NCBI RefSeq assembly: GCF_000281045.1
Contig: NW_008246086.1
Location: 610,072 to 634,983 of the forward strand
Length of the DNA: 24,912 nucleotides
Direction of reading: 5' to 3'
Source of the DNA: Saprolegnia diclina VS20
Taxonomy: Eukaryota > Oomycota > Saprolegniomycetes > Saprolegniales > Saprolegniaceae
Under the pieces are notes generated by a model. The model saw only the letters and a list, made by a program, of their open reading frames with translations, ran no database searches and was not told the origin of the DNA. This document shows positions 8,457 through 17,583 of the stretch, piece after piece. Each line of letters opens with the position of its first letter. Positions within the stretch are counted from its first letter, which is position 1. A program made the translations under genes and the position numbers.

Positions 8457-9229
8457 CAGCCGCAGCTAGCGCTCGCTCGTTTTCCAAGTTCGGAATTCTC
8501 AATACATGCCATTGCATTGCAGTCGGTGGTTTGAGAGAGATGCACTCGCTCGTACAAGTGCATATCTTGCAGGACGCGTGCCATTGACCACTGCTTCCAA
8601 ATTGGTGACTCGCATTTAGCTCATGCCTTTGCATCGTTGATGGGACCCGATGTGCTTGACAGAGGTCCCTCTTGCGTCGGAGCATGAACAAGTACCATCC
8701 TAGTAGCGACATGAGCGCAGCTTTGTTGCACTCTACGCCATCGGGCTTACCGCTAACGCGAATGAGAAATGAGATGTCGGAATCGGGTGACGACATGCAT
8801 GCAAAGTCGATGGCGCGTGGATATGACGGCTGGACGATGCGAGGCGAGGAGGTTGCATGCAGCAGCGCAGGTCTGTATGCAATCGACGACAGTTCCTGGT
8901 AGGTCAATCCATGAGCCCACACAAGGTTCATCCTGTCCTTGAGCTCAAGGATACGACGGTGTACTCGCAGCATCGACGCGCGGATGTGTCATCCCCATCA
9001 TGGCTTGGCGCCATATCGACTTCAACCTTTGATAATCGATACCTGTGTAAATAAGATATCCCGCATGTATGTATTCTTGCCGTATTGGTAGAAAATGATG
9101 CAAAAAGCGAGAGCTTGAAACCTGTCAGAATGCATCGGCGCAAACGAAGGCCATTGGCCAAAATGAACCGAGGGCCTATTCGCCGTCGCCAGTCAAAATC
9201 CAACGAACGCCCTCGAGGAAGCAAGCGCC
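8457..9229. other. 770-base intergenic stretch, possibly an unrecognised minus-strand ORF
   Basis: A minus-strand frame of 182 residues covers 8425-8973, overlapping the end of the kinase gene by about 30 bases. Its codon use is less GC-biased than the firm genes and I recognise no domain, so I do not call it a gene. From about 9060 to 9229 lies the presumed 5' flank of the eIF3j gene, with repeat-like motifs at 9107-9165. Confidence 0.4.
9107..9165 (+). repeat. Diverged copy of the dispersed intergenic motif
   Basis: CCTGTCAGAATGCAT (9121-9134) matches 5303-5317 with one change, and AAGGCCATTGGCCAAAATG (about 9147-9165) carries the same AAGGCCATTGG core as 5264-5274. The two blocks stand in the opposite order to the copy near the ATM-like gene. 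The block sits 65-120 bases before the start codon of eIF3j, so a CCAAT promoter role is possible. Confidence 0.45.
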
Positions 9230-10170
9230 ATGGACTCCTGGGGTACGCACGCGCCTCCTGCGTAGACGACGATGGCCTCATGCGACCGTATGTAGATGAT
9301 GAAGAATTCGAAGTGCCCACGTACGCGACTTTGGCCATTGGCGGCGAAGCGGCGGCTAATGGACTCGTAGGTTGAACGACAAGAAGCCTGTCGTCGCCAA
9401 CTGGGACGACTCGGAAGAGGAGGAGGAAGAAGTCAAGCCCGTCGTCGCCGCCAAGCCGGCCGCGCCCACGGGTCCCCTCAAGCCCAAGCAGCTCAAGAAG
9501 ATGATGCTCAAGGAGCAGGAGGAGAAGCACAAGCTTGAAGTCGCGATCGCCAAGGCCCGCGCCGAGGAGGAGCGCCACATGACGGCCGACGAACTCAAGG
9601 CCAAGCAGCAGCGCTCGATCGAGGAAGCCGACTTTGAGAACACGCTCGACGCGTTTGGTTTGAGCACGTCGAACGCGGTCAAGACCAAGGTCGCGAAGGC
9701 CGGCGACCTCGAGACGGTCGTCTCGGACATGAAGCTTGTGACGCTCGCCGACCACGAGGACCTCGGGTCGCTTGTCGGCAAGCGCCTCGTCAACTCGGTA
9801 TGCCTCCATTCTTGTGGGGCTTGCCCCTCATCCCATCGCTGTCTAGAACGCCAAATACGTCGTCGAGTTTATGAAGACGCTCATCTCGCACGCGTCGACG
9901 AACCTCACGGCCAACGACATGAACGACCTTACGACCATCATCAACGTACGTCGACCTCGCTCGATTCTCTCGAGAGGCTCATGCCTGTGGGATGCTGCGT
10001 AGGTCATCAAGAACGAGAAGATCCAGGCCGCCAAGCCCAAGGGCAAGAAGAAGAAGGTCACGGGCAAGCAGGGCTACGCCAAGGTCGAGCGGGCGACGGG
10101 CGGCGCCGGCGCCGGTGCCAACGTGGAGGACTACGACTATGGCGATGACGATTTCGATGATTTTATGTAA
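9230..10170 (+). CDS. EIF3J: Translation initiation factor eIF3 subunit J
   Basis: Five exons: 9230-9242, 9296-9320, 9371-9797, 9847-9945 and 10003-10170. They sum to 732 bases, giving 243 residues in one unbroken frame. The protein starts MDSWDDEEFEVP and continues with an acidic WDDSEEEEEE stretch. A long Lys/Glu/Ala helix (about residues 50-95) follows, then the conserved middle, a KPKGKKKK basic patch and the acidic end DDDFDDFM. This matches eIF3j (yeast Hcr1), a loosely bound eIF3 subunit that sits in the 40S decoding centre and also helps subunit recycling. The two tiny first exons (13 and 25 bases) were found because splicing them restores the family's N-terminal motif. All four introns have local-type GTA...TAG ends. 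Confidence 0.92.
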
Positions 10171-10305
10171 ACCTACAAACCGCCTTTTGCTACCATACTC
10201 CGATCGACTAACTAAACTCTTGCGACGACAATACTATAGTCGATCCCACTATAATGGGGCGAGGCTCGTGCTCGAGGTCTAGTAGACTATCGGGTGTTGT
10301 CAGGA

Positions 10306-10317
10306 ATATATAAATAT
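10306..10317 (+). promoter_or_regulatory. TATA-like AT-rich box before the TPR gene
   Basis: ATATATAAATAT lies in an otherwise GC-rich flank, only about 12 bases before the ATG at 10329. That spacing is short for a TATA box plus 5' UTR. Either the transcript has almost no leader, or translation begins further in, or the box is fortuitous. Confidence 0.25.
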
Positions 10318-10328
10318 AGAGAGCCGCC

Positions 10329-13300
10329 ATGGAGACGGCAACATGCTACTACAACGGCGACGACGCCTTCGACCCGCTCCTGCAGCATGAGCTCGCGCTC
10401 GAGATGACGAGTGCAAACGAGCAAGAGACCCAGCGAAGCGCATGCGATGACGCGCAGCTCACGGCCGTCCTTCTCCGCGTCAACCACGCGTGGCTGCACG
10501 CGTTCGCGTCCCATCACGAGCGGCCGTGTCTCGCGGACGAGCTCGTGTCGCGCGACTCGGTCTGGCTCAACGACTACTTCCAGAAGCTGCGCGTGCTCCA
10601 CGACCCGGCGTCGTCGCATGCCAAGCTCATTATGCAACGGCTCCAAGAGTCGAGTCGCCGGCAGCAGCAAGCGACCGCGTACGTCCACGATGGAAGCGAC
10701 GCGAGCCGGCAGCTGGTCGAGCCATTAGCGCTCATTTTGCACTGCACAACGCAAGACCGCTTGCCCGAGCCCCGCCTCGTACGATAAACTTCTTGCGACC
10801 TCCATCAAAAGCGCACTCCCAACGACAGCGTAGGTGCCCTTTCTGCGCGAAACAACGCTGTACTTGGAGAGTCCGGCGCTGATCGCGCGCGCCAACGAAG
10901 CAGGTGCGCTGGCTGCAACACCATGTGCTGCTCAGTTCGATGGGTAGCGCTATCGACGCCGCTGTACCGGCTGCTCGTCGTGCGGCAGAACACCGAGGCG
11001 CGCATGCTCCTCGTGCGACTGCTTTTGACGCTGGCCCAAGCCGACGCGACGGCCGTGGTCCGCGGCTGCACCATTGGCGGCCAAGTAGGCAATGACGCAG
11101 GGTGTACGCGGTGATGGTATCCTTATCTGTAGGGCCGCGCGATGCTGCCCAATATCTTTATCCAGACACTGCCCAAGCGCCATCCCGAGTGCATCGAGCT
11201 CCAGACGACCGCCGTCCGGCTCTTGCACATCTTTGACGTGCGCAAGAGCTCGTTCTTTCTCGACATTCCGTCGGCCAAGAGCTTGCATCGCCCGAAGGCG
11301 CTCTCGCCCGTCGTGCTGGCGGCGCTGCCTGTGCCAACGTTCTCGCTGCCCGACGACGTACGCCGTCCGTCGAGTCCATACAAGGAGAGCGTGCGGCCAA
11401 AGACCCACACGATGCCACGCCGGCGTCCATTTCCGTCGCCAACACCGCGCGCGGACGTTGAAGTGCGCCGGCCGTCGACGCCGCAGAAGCTTGCGCCGCT
11501 CGAGGCCATCGATGCGCGGCTCGGCGCCTTCGACTTAACGCCGGGCGAAGAAACCGGTGTCCGTGCACAAGCCGATCCCGATGCCGTTTCTCGACACGCC
11601 GCAAGCCGAGGATCTGCCGCGGTCGTCCATCACACCGACGACGCGCCAGCGCAAGCCCGAGCTGCAGTCGGTCGCGAGCTTCGAGTGGTACTGGCGCACG
11701 CTGCCGCCAGGCCACGCCAAGCTCTCGGACTACGCCAAGCTCAAGGCCGTGTGCCGCGCCGCCGTGTCGCAGCACAAGATTGGCGACCTCGAGCGCGCCT
11801 CGGAGCTCTACGCACTCGCTTTGCGGCTTCCAGAGCCGGTCAACGTCGAGACGGACGGGACGGCACCGCTGCGGGTCGCGCTGCTCGTGAACCTCGGAAG
11901 TGCCCACCTGGGCCTGCGGCAGTGGGAGACCAGCATCACGACGCTCCGGACTGCTATCGTGGCCTGTCCCGAGCATGTCATGGCACACTACACGCTCGGC
12001 ATGGCGCTCGCCGCCAGTGGGCAAGTCCGCGAGGCCATCTCCGAGCTTCAAGCTGTCGCACCGTTGCACTCGCCGGTGCTGCACCTCTCATGTGATTTTG
12101 TATTTTTATTCTTTTTTGCCAGGCCAAGGCGCAGCTGCGACGCCTCGAGGGCCGACGGCCACGCAAGGCGACCGCGTCCACAGCGACGTTGCGCTCGGCG
12201 ATCGGCCGCATGGCGACGCAGGCTGAGGCGCTCGACGTGGTGTGGGCGACGCTCTTCCGGTGCCTCGACAAGTCGCGCTGCGGCGTCGTGAGCGTCGAAG
12301 GCTTCCGCGACATGCTCCACTTGGCCAGCGTCACGTTGACTAAGGACGAGTGGCGGTGTCTCCTCGGGCACGTGGCGCACGAGCACGACGCCAACTACAT
12401 TGTGTACGCACGCCTCGCATCGGACGTGATGCTGCACCGCCCGGCACCGCCGTCGCCCGTCGACAAGGTGTGCTTCAACGGTCTCCGCCGGCGCACGGGC
12501 ATGGAGCGCCTCCGAGTCTCGCTGCACTTGCTCGCACAGGTACCACCATTCTACCATACCTCTACATACAAGCAAACGTTTGCGGGTTGTAGCGCGAGGC
12601 CAGGGCGTTCTGCGGCACGGTCTCACAGTGGGCGCGCTTTGGCGTCGACAAGACCATCGATATCACCTCGAAAGCGCCGCCCGTCTCGTCGACGTGGATG
12701 CCATTCGTTGTGCACGTTCCGCCGTGCCCGACGTCAGTGCTTTCGACGCTCGCAACTGTCCTTGTCGCCCAGAGCACGGCCAAGGGCGTCGCATCGGCCC
12801 ACCGCGCGATCCGGCTCCGACGTCTCATCACGCGTAAGGTCGTTGAGACGTTTGTGGCCAAAGGCGTGGTCTACGCGATCGCCAGCACAACCAAGCTCCT
12901 CCATGAGATGCGCCACCGGCTCGCGACGACCAGCGCGGCGCACGAGGTCCGCGGTGGCGTCGCCTTGTACTCGCTCCGGCACCTTACCGCCGCCCACGCC
13001 CACGCGCACGTGCATGCAAGAGCGCAAGCCAAGACGGCCCTCGAGCGTATCGCGAACCGCGCAACTGCCGTTGTCGCCATGCGCGCCGGCGCCACGTTTG
13101 ATCTTCCGACCTTTGGCGCCCAGGCCAAGGTGATGGCAGCGCGCTGGCGAAAGACAAGCGGCGCACTAAGCCAAGTGGCCACAGCAAGTCGCAAGCACTG
13201 CGTCTCGTGGGTGCACGCCGGCGGCTCGCTCCACGACATTGCGACGCTGGCGACCCGACAGACGGCGCGGTTCGGGAAGCAGCACCGGCGGCTCGTGGCC

Positions 13301-13594
13301 GTCGCCGACCACGCGACGCAGATCGTAGTGCAGCGTCGTGACGCAGTGGGTATCGTCGCGACTCGGGTCGTGCGCGCGAAAATCGCCTATTACACGGTCT
13401 TTCATGCGCTGCAGACAGGCCTCTCGACGGTCTCGGGCGCACCGCTGCCCGCGTACGACCTGCCGTGGATGTTTCGCAAGTACGAGATCCTTCCGAACGA
13501 CGAGATTGAGCTGCCCGTCGAGGAGCCGACCGAGCAAGTGGCAGCAGAGGCAGGCGGCGTCGCGCCCTGGCACACGGAGCGCACGACTTTGTAG
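10329..13594 (+). CDS. Large TPR protein with degenerate EF-hand pair, family unknown
   Basis: Six exons inferred: 10329-10778, 10834-10903, 10936-11084, 11133-12075, 12123-12539 and 12593-13594. The product is about 1009 residues. The N-terminal third is unrecognised. A Pro/Arg/Ser-rich linker (about 11350-11650) leads to TPR-type helices (ERASELYALALRLPE, then LVNLGSAHLGLRQWETSI and AHYTLGMALAASGQVREAI). Next come two weak EF-hand-like loops: DKSRCGVVSVEGF, lacking the final acidic ligand, and a DANYIVY loop. The last 330 residues are Ala/His/Arg-rich helices of no known family. Exon 4 contains one apparent extra G in the GGG at 11543-11545; without it frames join as LTPAKKPVSV. The intron 10904-10935 is only 32 bases and its model is the least certain. 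The role is unknown; TPRs suggest a scaffold. Confidence 0.72.
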
Positions 13595-13698
13595 CTAGTC
13601 GAATGAGGTAACGCGAGAAGGATGTGAACGCATCACCAACTCTACGCGCGTCGTTGCCTTCACTGTGCTCAAAAGCGCGAATGGCGAGAGCGCAAGAC

Positions 13699-13740
13699 GG
13701 ATAATCCGTGGACGCAGAGTCGCCGTCCGCGGAATTATCC
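13699..13740. repeat. Near-perfect inverted repeat (hairpin 1)
   Basis: GGATAATCCGTGGACG (13699-13714) pairs with CGTCCGCGGAATTATCC (13724-13740) around a nine-base loop. Pairing is complete apart from one G-T/C change and one bulged base. It lies about 105 bases after the stop codon of the TPR gene. Confidence 0.75.
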
Positions 13741-13748
13741 TCACCGTT

Positions 13749-13810
13749 GCCAACTTCAACCCAGAGACTTCAACCTGCCGATTCCGCCATCGGATGGCGT
13801 AGAAGTTGGC
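13749..13810. repeat. Nested inverted repeat (hairpin 2)
   Basis: GCCAACTTC (13749-13757) pairs perfectly with GAAGTTGGC (13802-13810). Inside it CGCCAT-CGG-ATGGCG (13785-13799) forms a second six-base stem with a three-base loop. The outer stem begins eight bases after hairpin 1, so the two together make a strongly structured 112-base block. Confidence 0.7.
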
Positions 13811-13905
13811 GGGTCTGTCGCGTGCTGTCTGCCTTCCGCCGCCAGAGGCCGTGGCCTTGCGCTGCGTCCGTGTCTTCTTCTGCTTGGTGTGGAGGCGTGG
13901 ATACG

Positions 13906-14000
13906 TGTACCCCGGGGTGCGGTTGCCGTCAACGGCGCCGCGTGGCGATCGTGGGTGCACCACGGGACCCTTCACAGCCATGTATACCCCGGGGTGCGGT
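13906..14000. repeat. Pair of GC-rich direct repeats
   Basis: TGTACCCCGGGGTGCGGT (13906-13923) recurs as TGTATACCCCGGGGTGCGGT (13981-14000), differing only by an inserted TA. Each copy contains the palindrome ACCCCGGGGT. The copies are 75 bases apart and the sequence between contains a further near-palindrome, GTGGGTGCACCAC. They could be protein-binding sites or the ends of a small element. Confidence 0.65.
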
Positions 14001-14373
14001 ACCGTGTCCCTTGGGATCTTGCGGATTTTTACTCTCATCACGCGAATGATGCGCCGACGTCATCGACATTTTAATGCAGCGCGGTCGCGGATTGGCCGAA
14101 AGTGCCGCTCAGCTTCAACAGGCTGGATTGCGTCAAACAGTCCACGGATGCCGACGGCGAGTGTTTTTAGCCCGGGGGGCTTATACCGCCATATACAAAC
14201 ACCAAGTACACGCGAATCCACGGTGCATTTTTTTATTACGTGCAACGGGCAGCATAATAATAAAAAAGTATCTTTTTGGCGTGGGAACTTGCTACCAATT
14301 GGGCGAATAAAATGCGCGCGCTGATAAAAATAGCACCAAAACGAAAGCCGTCCACTTTTCCTTTTCGCCTCTG

Positions 14374-15333
14374 ATGCTCACGACGACGACCCCCGTGCTG
14401 ACGGCGCCCAAGCCCCTCGCGGTCGGCAAGAAGCCGCAGAACCCGACGGCCAAGTTTGTCATCGGCGCCGGCGTCGCCTGGTCGTATGAGCTCGCGCTCG
14501 GCCACTTCTTCGAGTTTATCAAGGTCATGAAGCAAACGCAAGGCCACAAGTCGTACCTCGAGCTCGGCCGCGAAATCACCAAGGCCAAGGGCATTTACGG
14601 CATCTGGGACGGCTTTTTTCCGTGGGGCACGGTGCAGGCCATCGCGAAGGGCTCCGTCTTCTCGTGGGGCCAAGCCTTTGCGCGCATGCAGATGGTGCCG
14701 CTGGTGAAGCAGGGCACGCTCAGCGACCGCACGGCCGAGATCATTTCCGGCGGCTTTGGCGGCGGTGTCCAAGGCATCTTTCTCTCGCCGACGCTGCTGT
14801 TGAAGACGCGCGTCATGACGGACCCGGTGTTCCGCAACAAGATGACGGGCTGGGAAACGTGCAAGAAATCGGGCCAGGTCGGCATGAACGTCATTCGCCA
14901 CGAAGGCATTTCGGCGCTCATGAAGGGCAGCATCGTCTTCTCGCTCAAGCGCGTGGCCGACTGGTCGACGCGGTATGCGTTCTGCGTCCTCACGGAAGAA
15001 GCGCTCTTCAAGGGGGACGACCCGAAGAAGAAGCTCACAGTCACCGAAGAGCTCGCTTCGTCGCTCATTGGTGGTACCCTCTCATGCATTGCGACGCTTC
15101 CGGTCGACGTCATGGTCGCCCAGATCCAACAGGCGTCCAAGGCCGGCGCCAACGTCGGCATCATCTCGACCTTCAAGGACGAGTACGCCAAGGGCGGCAT
15201 GAAGCGCCTCGTCGGCTTCTCGATGGCCGGCTTTATCCCGCGCTGCTTGCACTGCGCGTTCACGACCATGGTCATGAAGACCGGCTGCTCGGTCGTCTAC
15301 GACATGTACGAGCAGTACACGGACGCCAACTAA
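14374..15333 (+). CDS. Mitochondrial carrier family (SLC25-like) protein, divergent
   Basis: A single-exon gene of 319 residues, ATG at 14374 and TAA at 15331-15333. Three repeats of about 100 residues are visible. Repeat three has the clearest signature, LPVDVMVAQIQQ. Repeat two has SPTLLLKTRVMTD, where the Pro-x-x-x-x-Lys-x-Arg pattern survives. Repeat one (YELALGHFFEFIKVMKQTQ) has lost the signature Pro. Each repeat continues with a Gly-containing second helix, such as GIYGIWDGFFPWG. The family exchanges metabolites, nucleotides or cofactors across the inner mitochondrial membrane. The weakened signatures mean the substrate cannot be guessed. It is one of the few genes in the window without introns. 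An AT-rich flank with CCAATTGG lies about 80 bases upstream. Confidence 0.8.
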   Translation: MLTTTTPVLTAPKPLAVGKKPQNPTAKFVIGAGVAWSYELALGHFFEFIKVMKQTQGHKSYLELGREITKAKGIYGIWDGFFPWGTVQAIAKGSVFSWGQAFARMQMVPLVKQGTLSDRTAEIISGGFGGGVQGIFLSPTLLLKTRVMTDPVFRNKMTGWETCKKSGQVGMNVIRHEGISALMKGSIVFSLKRVADWSTRYAFCVLTEEALFKGDDPKKKLTVTEELASSLIGGTLSCIATLPVDVMVAQIQQASKAGANVGIISTFKDEYAKGGMKRLVGFSMAGFIPRCLHCAFTTMVMKTGCSVVYDMYEQYTDAN

Positions 15334-15398
15334 GTATATGATGATATCGTAGCGTGATATCAAGTAGTCGTAGTCAGTTTTGTAATTAACTTCTTCCA

Positions 15399-16096
15399 TC
15401 ATGCCTGGAACGCTGGTGGCAGGAAATCGCGGTAGTTGGCTAGCACGTCGTCCTCGCGCGCTTGCATGACCTCGTAGTCGGCGTCGTTCTCGTGGTCGTA
15501 GCTACGACAGCACCCAAGATGAGATTGCACGGTGTCGACGCAGCAAAGCTACCCGATGAGGTGGCAGAGCCCGTGGGCCACAAGCACGGGCAAGCGGTCG
15601 TCCAACGTCGTATCTATGACCCAAGTGAGGCGTTGTCGACTCGACGTGCATGGCCACGCACCGTGGTGCTTGCAGAACGACTGCACGTACGGGATGCCGA
15701 TGAACATGTCACCGAGGTACCGGTCCTCTTCCGTCGCGACGGACGGCAACACGCCGGGCACCGCGATCTGCCACCCAAGAGAAGCGAAATTCATTAGCAA
15801 GAAAGGCGAAGTGTATTACCTTGTAATTGGGAAACGAGAGGATGTCCGTGGGCTTGTCCTTCTTGCGCGTCGTGCGGTTGAGGTACTGGATGTGCTTGTT
15901 GGTCGTGAGGAGCAGACCGGCGTCCCTAGGCCATGCGCTGAAAGATCGTTGGCGATGGTGACCATGGCTACCATGGCGTGGCTGACGACGCGTTGAGGTA
16001 GCGCAGCATCGCGTTGAGCTGCGCGTTCAGCTTGGCCGTCGACAGCGGCAGCTTCCCGCGGAAGTCGCGCCGGAGCTGCGCGTTCACAATCACCAT
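15399..16096 (-). CDS. YBEY: YbeY-type endoribonuclease (rRNA maturation factor)
   Basis: Five exons on the minus strand: 16096-15972, 15925-15820, 15767-15662, 15613-15553 and 15501-15399. They sum to 501 bases, giving 166 residues in one clean frame. The hallmark is H126-G-L-C-H130-L-I-G-Y-D-H136, the three-His zinc site. Before it come LNRTTRKKDKPTDILSFP (the conserved Arg and TDILSFP strand) and YLGDMFIG, the usual LGDI strand. YbeY is a single-strand endoribonuclease that matures small-subunit rRNA in bacteria, mitochondria and plastids. The length matches bacterial YbeY, with no obvious targeting peptide before MVIVNAQLRRDF, so an upstream start or exon may be missing. Four spliceosomal introns rule out bacterial contamination. 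Confidence 0.93.
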
Positions 16097-16114
16097 GGCC
16101 ACGCAAACTGGCGG

Positions 16115-16142
16115 TTTTTTATTTTATTTTATTTTATTTTTT
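16115..16142. repeat. (TTTTA)n microsatellite
   Basis: A run of T broken by A every fifth base, with four to five units, lies about 20 bases upstream of the YbeY start codon on the minus strand, where it reads as TAAAA repeats. It is the most AT-rich patch of the region and probably part of the YbeY promoter or 5' UTR. Confidence 0.85.
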
Positions 16143-16368
16143 AAAATAATTCAAAATGCCCAAGTTGAAGTTGCACGAATCTCGACAAGGATGTCGATCG
16201 TCGGCGTACCACCACCGCTCGCGCTCGCGCCGGCGCGAAACGCGGATTCTTGTGGCCACGCGCTCACCTCGAGAGCGCAATGCGATGTCCGACCAGAAGA
16301 ACCACCCCAAGACGAGGATGTATATCTGAGAACTAAGATGTTGTTGAGCAACTAAGATGAGGCCGAAG

Positions 16369-17431
16369 CTACTCGCGGTCCGCGACGCGCCGGAGGTTGA
16401 TGTTGACTCTGGCGTGCGCGATGTAATCTGCGAAAGCGTCGACTTCGGCTGGGATGTGCGTGTGCTTCAGTGCTTGGGTGCACGCCGCAAAGTCGTCGGG
16501 AAGCTGGTCGGTGACGAGCGGGACGCCATGGAAGCATCGACGAGCTTCGCCACCCATGACAAGGATATCACCTACTTACGCATGAGCTAAATTGTGTCGG
16601 ACGCGTCGGTGTACCGCTGCGCAGCCAGAGCGCTGTCGGCGTCGTCGCACGCGTCAAGCCGCCTTGCAAGTACACACACTGCGTGCCGAGGCTCAGCGAC
16701 ACGATTGGGTTGACCATGTCGAACTCGGCGTTGTCCAAGTGGCCGCCCATGCAGGTCCCGGCCGGGTAAAAATTGACGATGCCCGACTCGACGTCCTTCC
16801 CGTTAACGTAGCTTGTCATCGCGTACACCTCCTTCACGAGCTGCTTGAGCTCCTCTGGCAGCGGAGGAATGTCGGGGTCGGCCACGTACTCGCGCGCTGT
16901 CCAGTCGTAATGGGCGCCAATGTTGGCCCAGCGCAAGGCGTGGAACGCCTTCCACGCTGGCCGCCCATGCGTCGTCGCGTCTTCATGCCATGCGTCTTCC
17001 CAGAGCCTCGTCGTCGCAGCTCGATCGCCCGTGAGGTTGGTCACATTGTTATAGGGCTGTTGCGAGTGAGCTCGTACGGCGCGGAAGGCCCACTCGACTT
17101 GGGTCGTGATGGGCATGGCACCAGTAAGCACCATCATGCCGCTGAGCCCTTCGATCTCGTAAATGTAGGCATCGCGAGGGCTAAGGATGGTGTAGTCGAA
17201 AGCGAGCGCCTCGGAGGACGGCGCGCGGCCACGGAGGCGAGCCATATTGGCAGCCGAGTTGGCGTCCTTGGCATGGACGTCGATGACGCCCGAGAAGTCG
17301 ACGCGGTCGGTCTGCCGATGGGCATCATGGCGACGCTGGCGTGCGTTCTTGTGGTCGCTACTCCGATGGCGGTATTGCTTCTCGAGCGGCCGGAAGCGGT
17401 CGACGACGTCGCCCGTGCTTGCTGCCCGCAT
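16369..17431 (-). CDS. ALKBH1: ALKBH1-type Fe(II)/2-oxoglutarate dioxygenase
   Basis: Two exons, 17431-16615 and 16571-16369, joined by a 43-base intron to give 339 residues. ATG 17431 is chosen because the frame upstream has no other ATG. The N-terminus has an FRPLEKQYR stretch and FSGVIDVHA, matching ALKBH1. Further on are LRWANIGAHYDW, then GIVNFYPAG and the iron ligands H231-x-D233 in GGHLDNAEFD. The third iron ligand H287 is in CFHGVP, and the 2-oxoglutarate arginines R327 and R333 are in RVNINLRRV. All catalytic residues are therefore present. ALKBH1 acts on tRNA (m1A, and the wobble C34 pathway in mitochondria) and on methylated DNA in some reports; substrate here is inferred only. The gene is head-to-head with the coiled-coil gene. 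Confidence 0.94.
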
Positions 17432-17583
17432 TATATTCGGCACGACATGTTATATTCGGCAGAAGTGCTGGTGGCAACTGCCTTCAATAACGGATACTAT
17501 ACGAACTTATCCGGTCAGAGGCAGCCAAGATCGCATTTCGGGAATCGCGCGCGAAGGAAGAAGCGGCCGAGAGGAAGCGCGGG
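17432..17583. promoter_or_regulatory. Divergent promoter between ALKBH1 and the coiled-coil gene
   Basis: Only 152 bases separate the two start codons. TTATATTCGGCA-like sequence occurs twice (about 17431-17442 and 17450-17461). From 17491 on, the plus strand is open in frame with the coiled-coil gene (31 codons, no ATG, TAA at 17488-17490) and reads as protein-like, so part of this interval may be coding. Confidence 0.4.

Larger units (their letters stand above)
13595..14373. other. 780-base non-coding stretch with hairpins and direct repeats
   Basis: A minus-strand frame of 148 residues (13595-14041) overlaps strong hairpins, has atypical composition and shows no domain, so I do not treat it as a gene. 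The stretch holds two adjacent hairpins (13699-13810) and a pair of GC-rich direct repeats (13906-13923 and 13981-14000). From about 14220 it turns AT-rich ahead of the carrier gene, with a CCAATTGGG at about 14296, probably the carrier promoter. Confidence 0.6.

Noticed and set aside
13595-14041. 148-residue minus-strand ORF
   Set aside because: It runs through two strong hairpins and duplicated GC boxes, with no recognisable domain and atypical composition.
15399-16096. Bacterial contamination or recent bacterial transfer for YbeY
   Set aside because: Four spliceosomal introns of the local type interrupt it, and codon use matches its neighbours.
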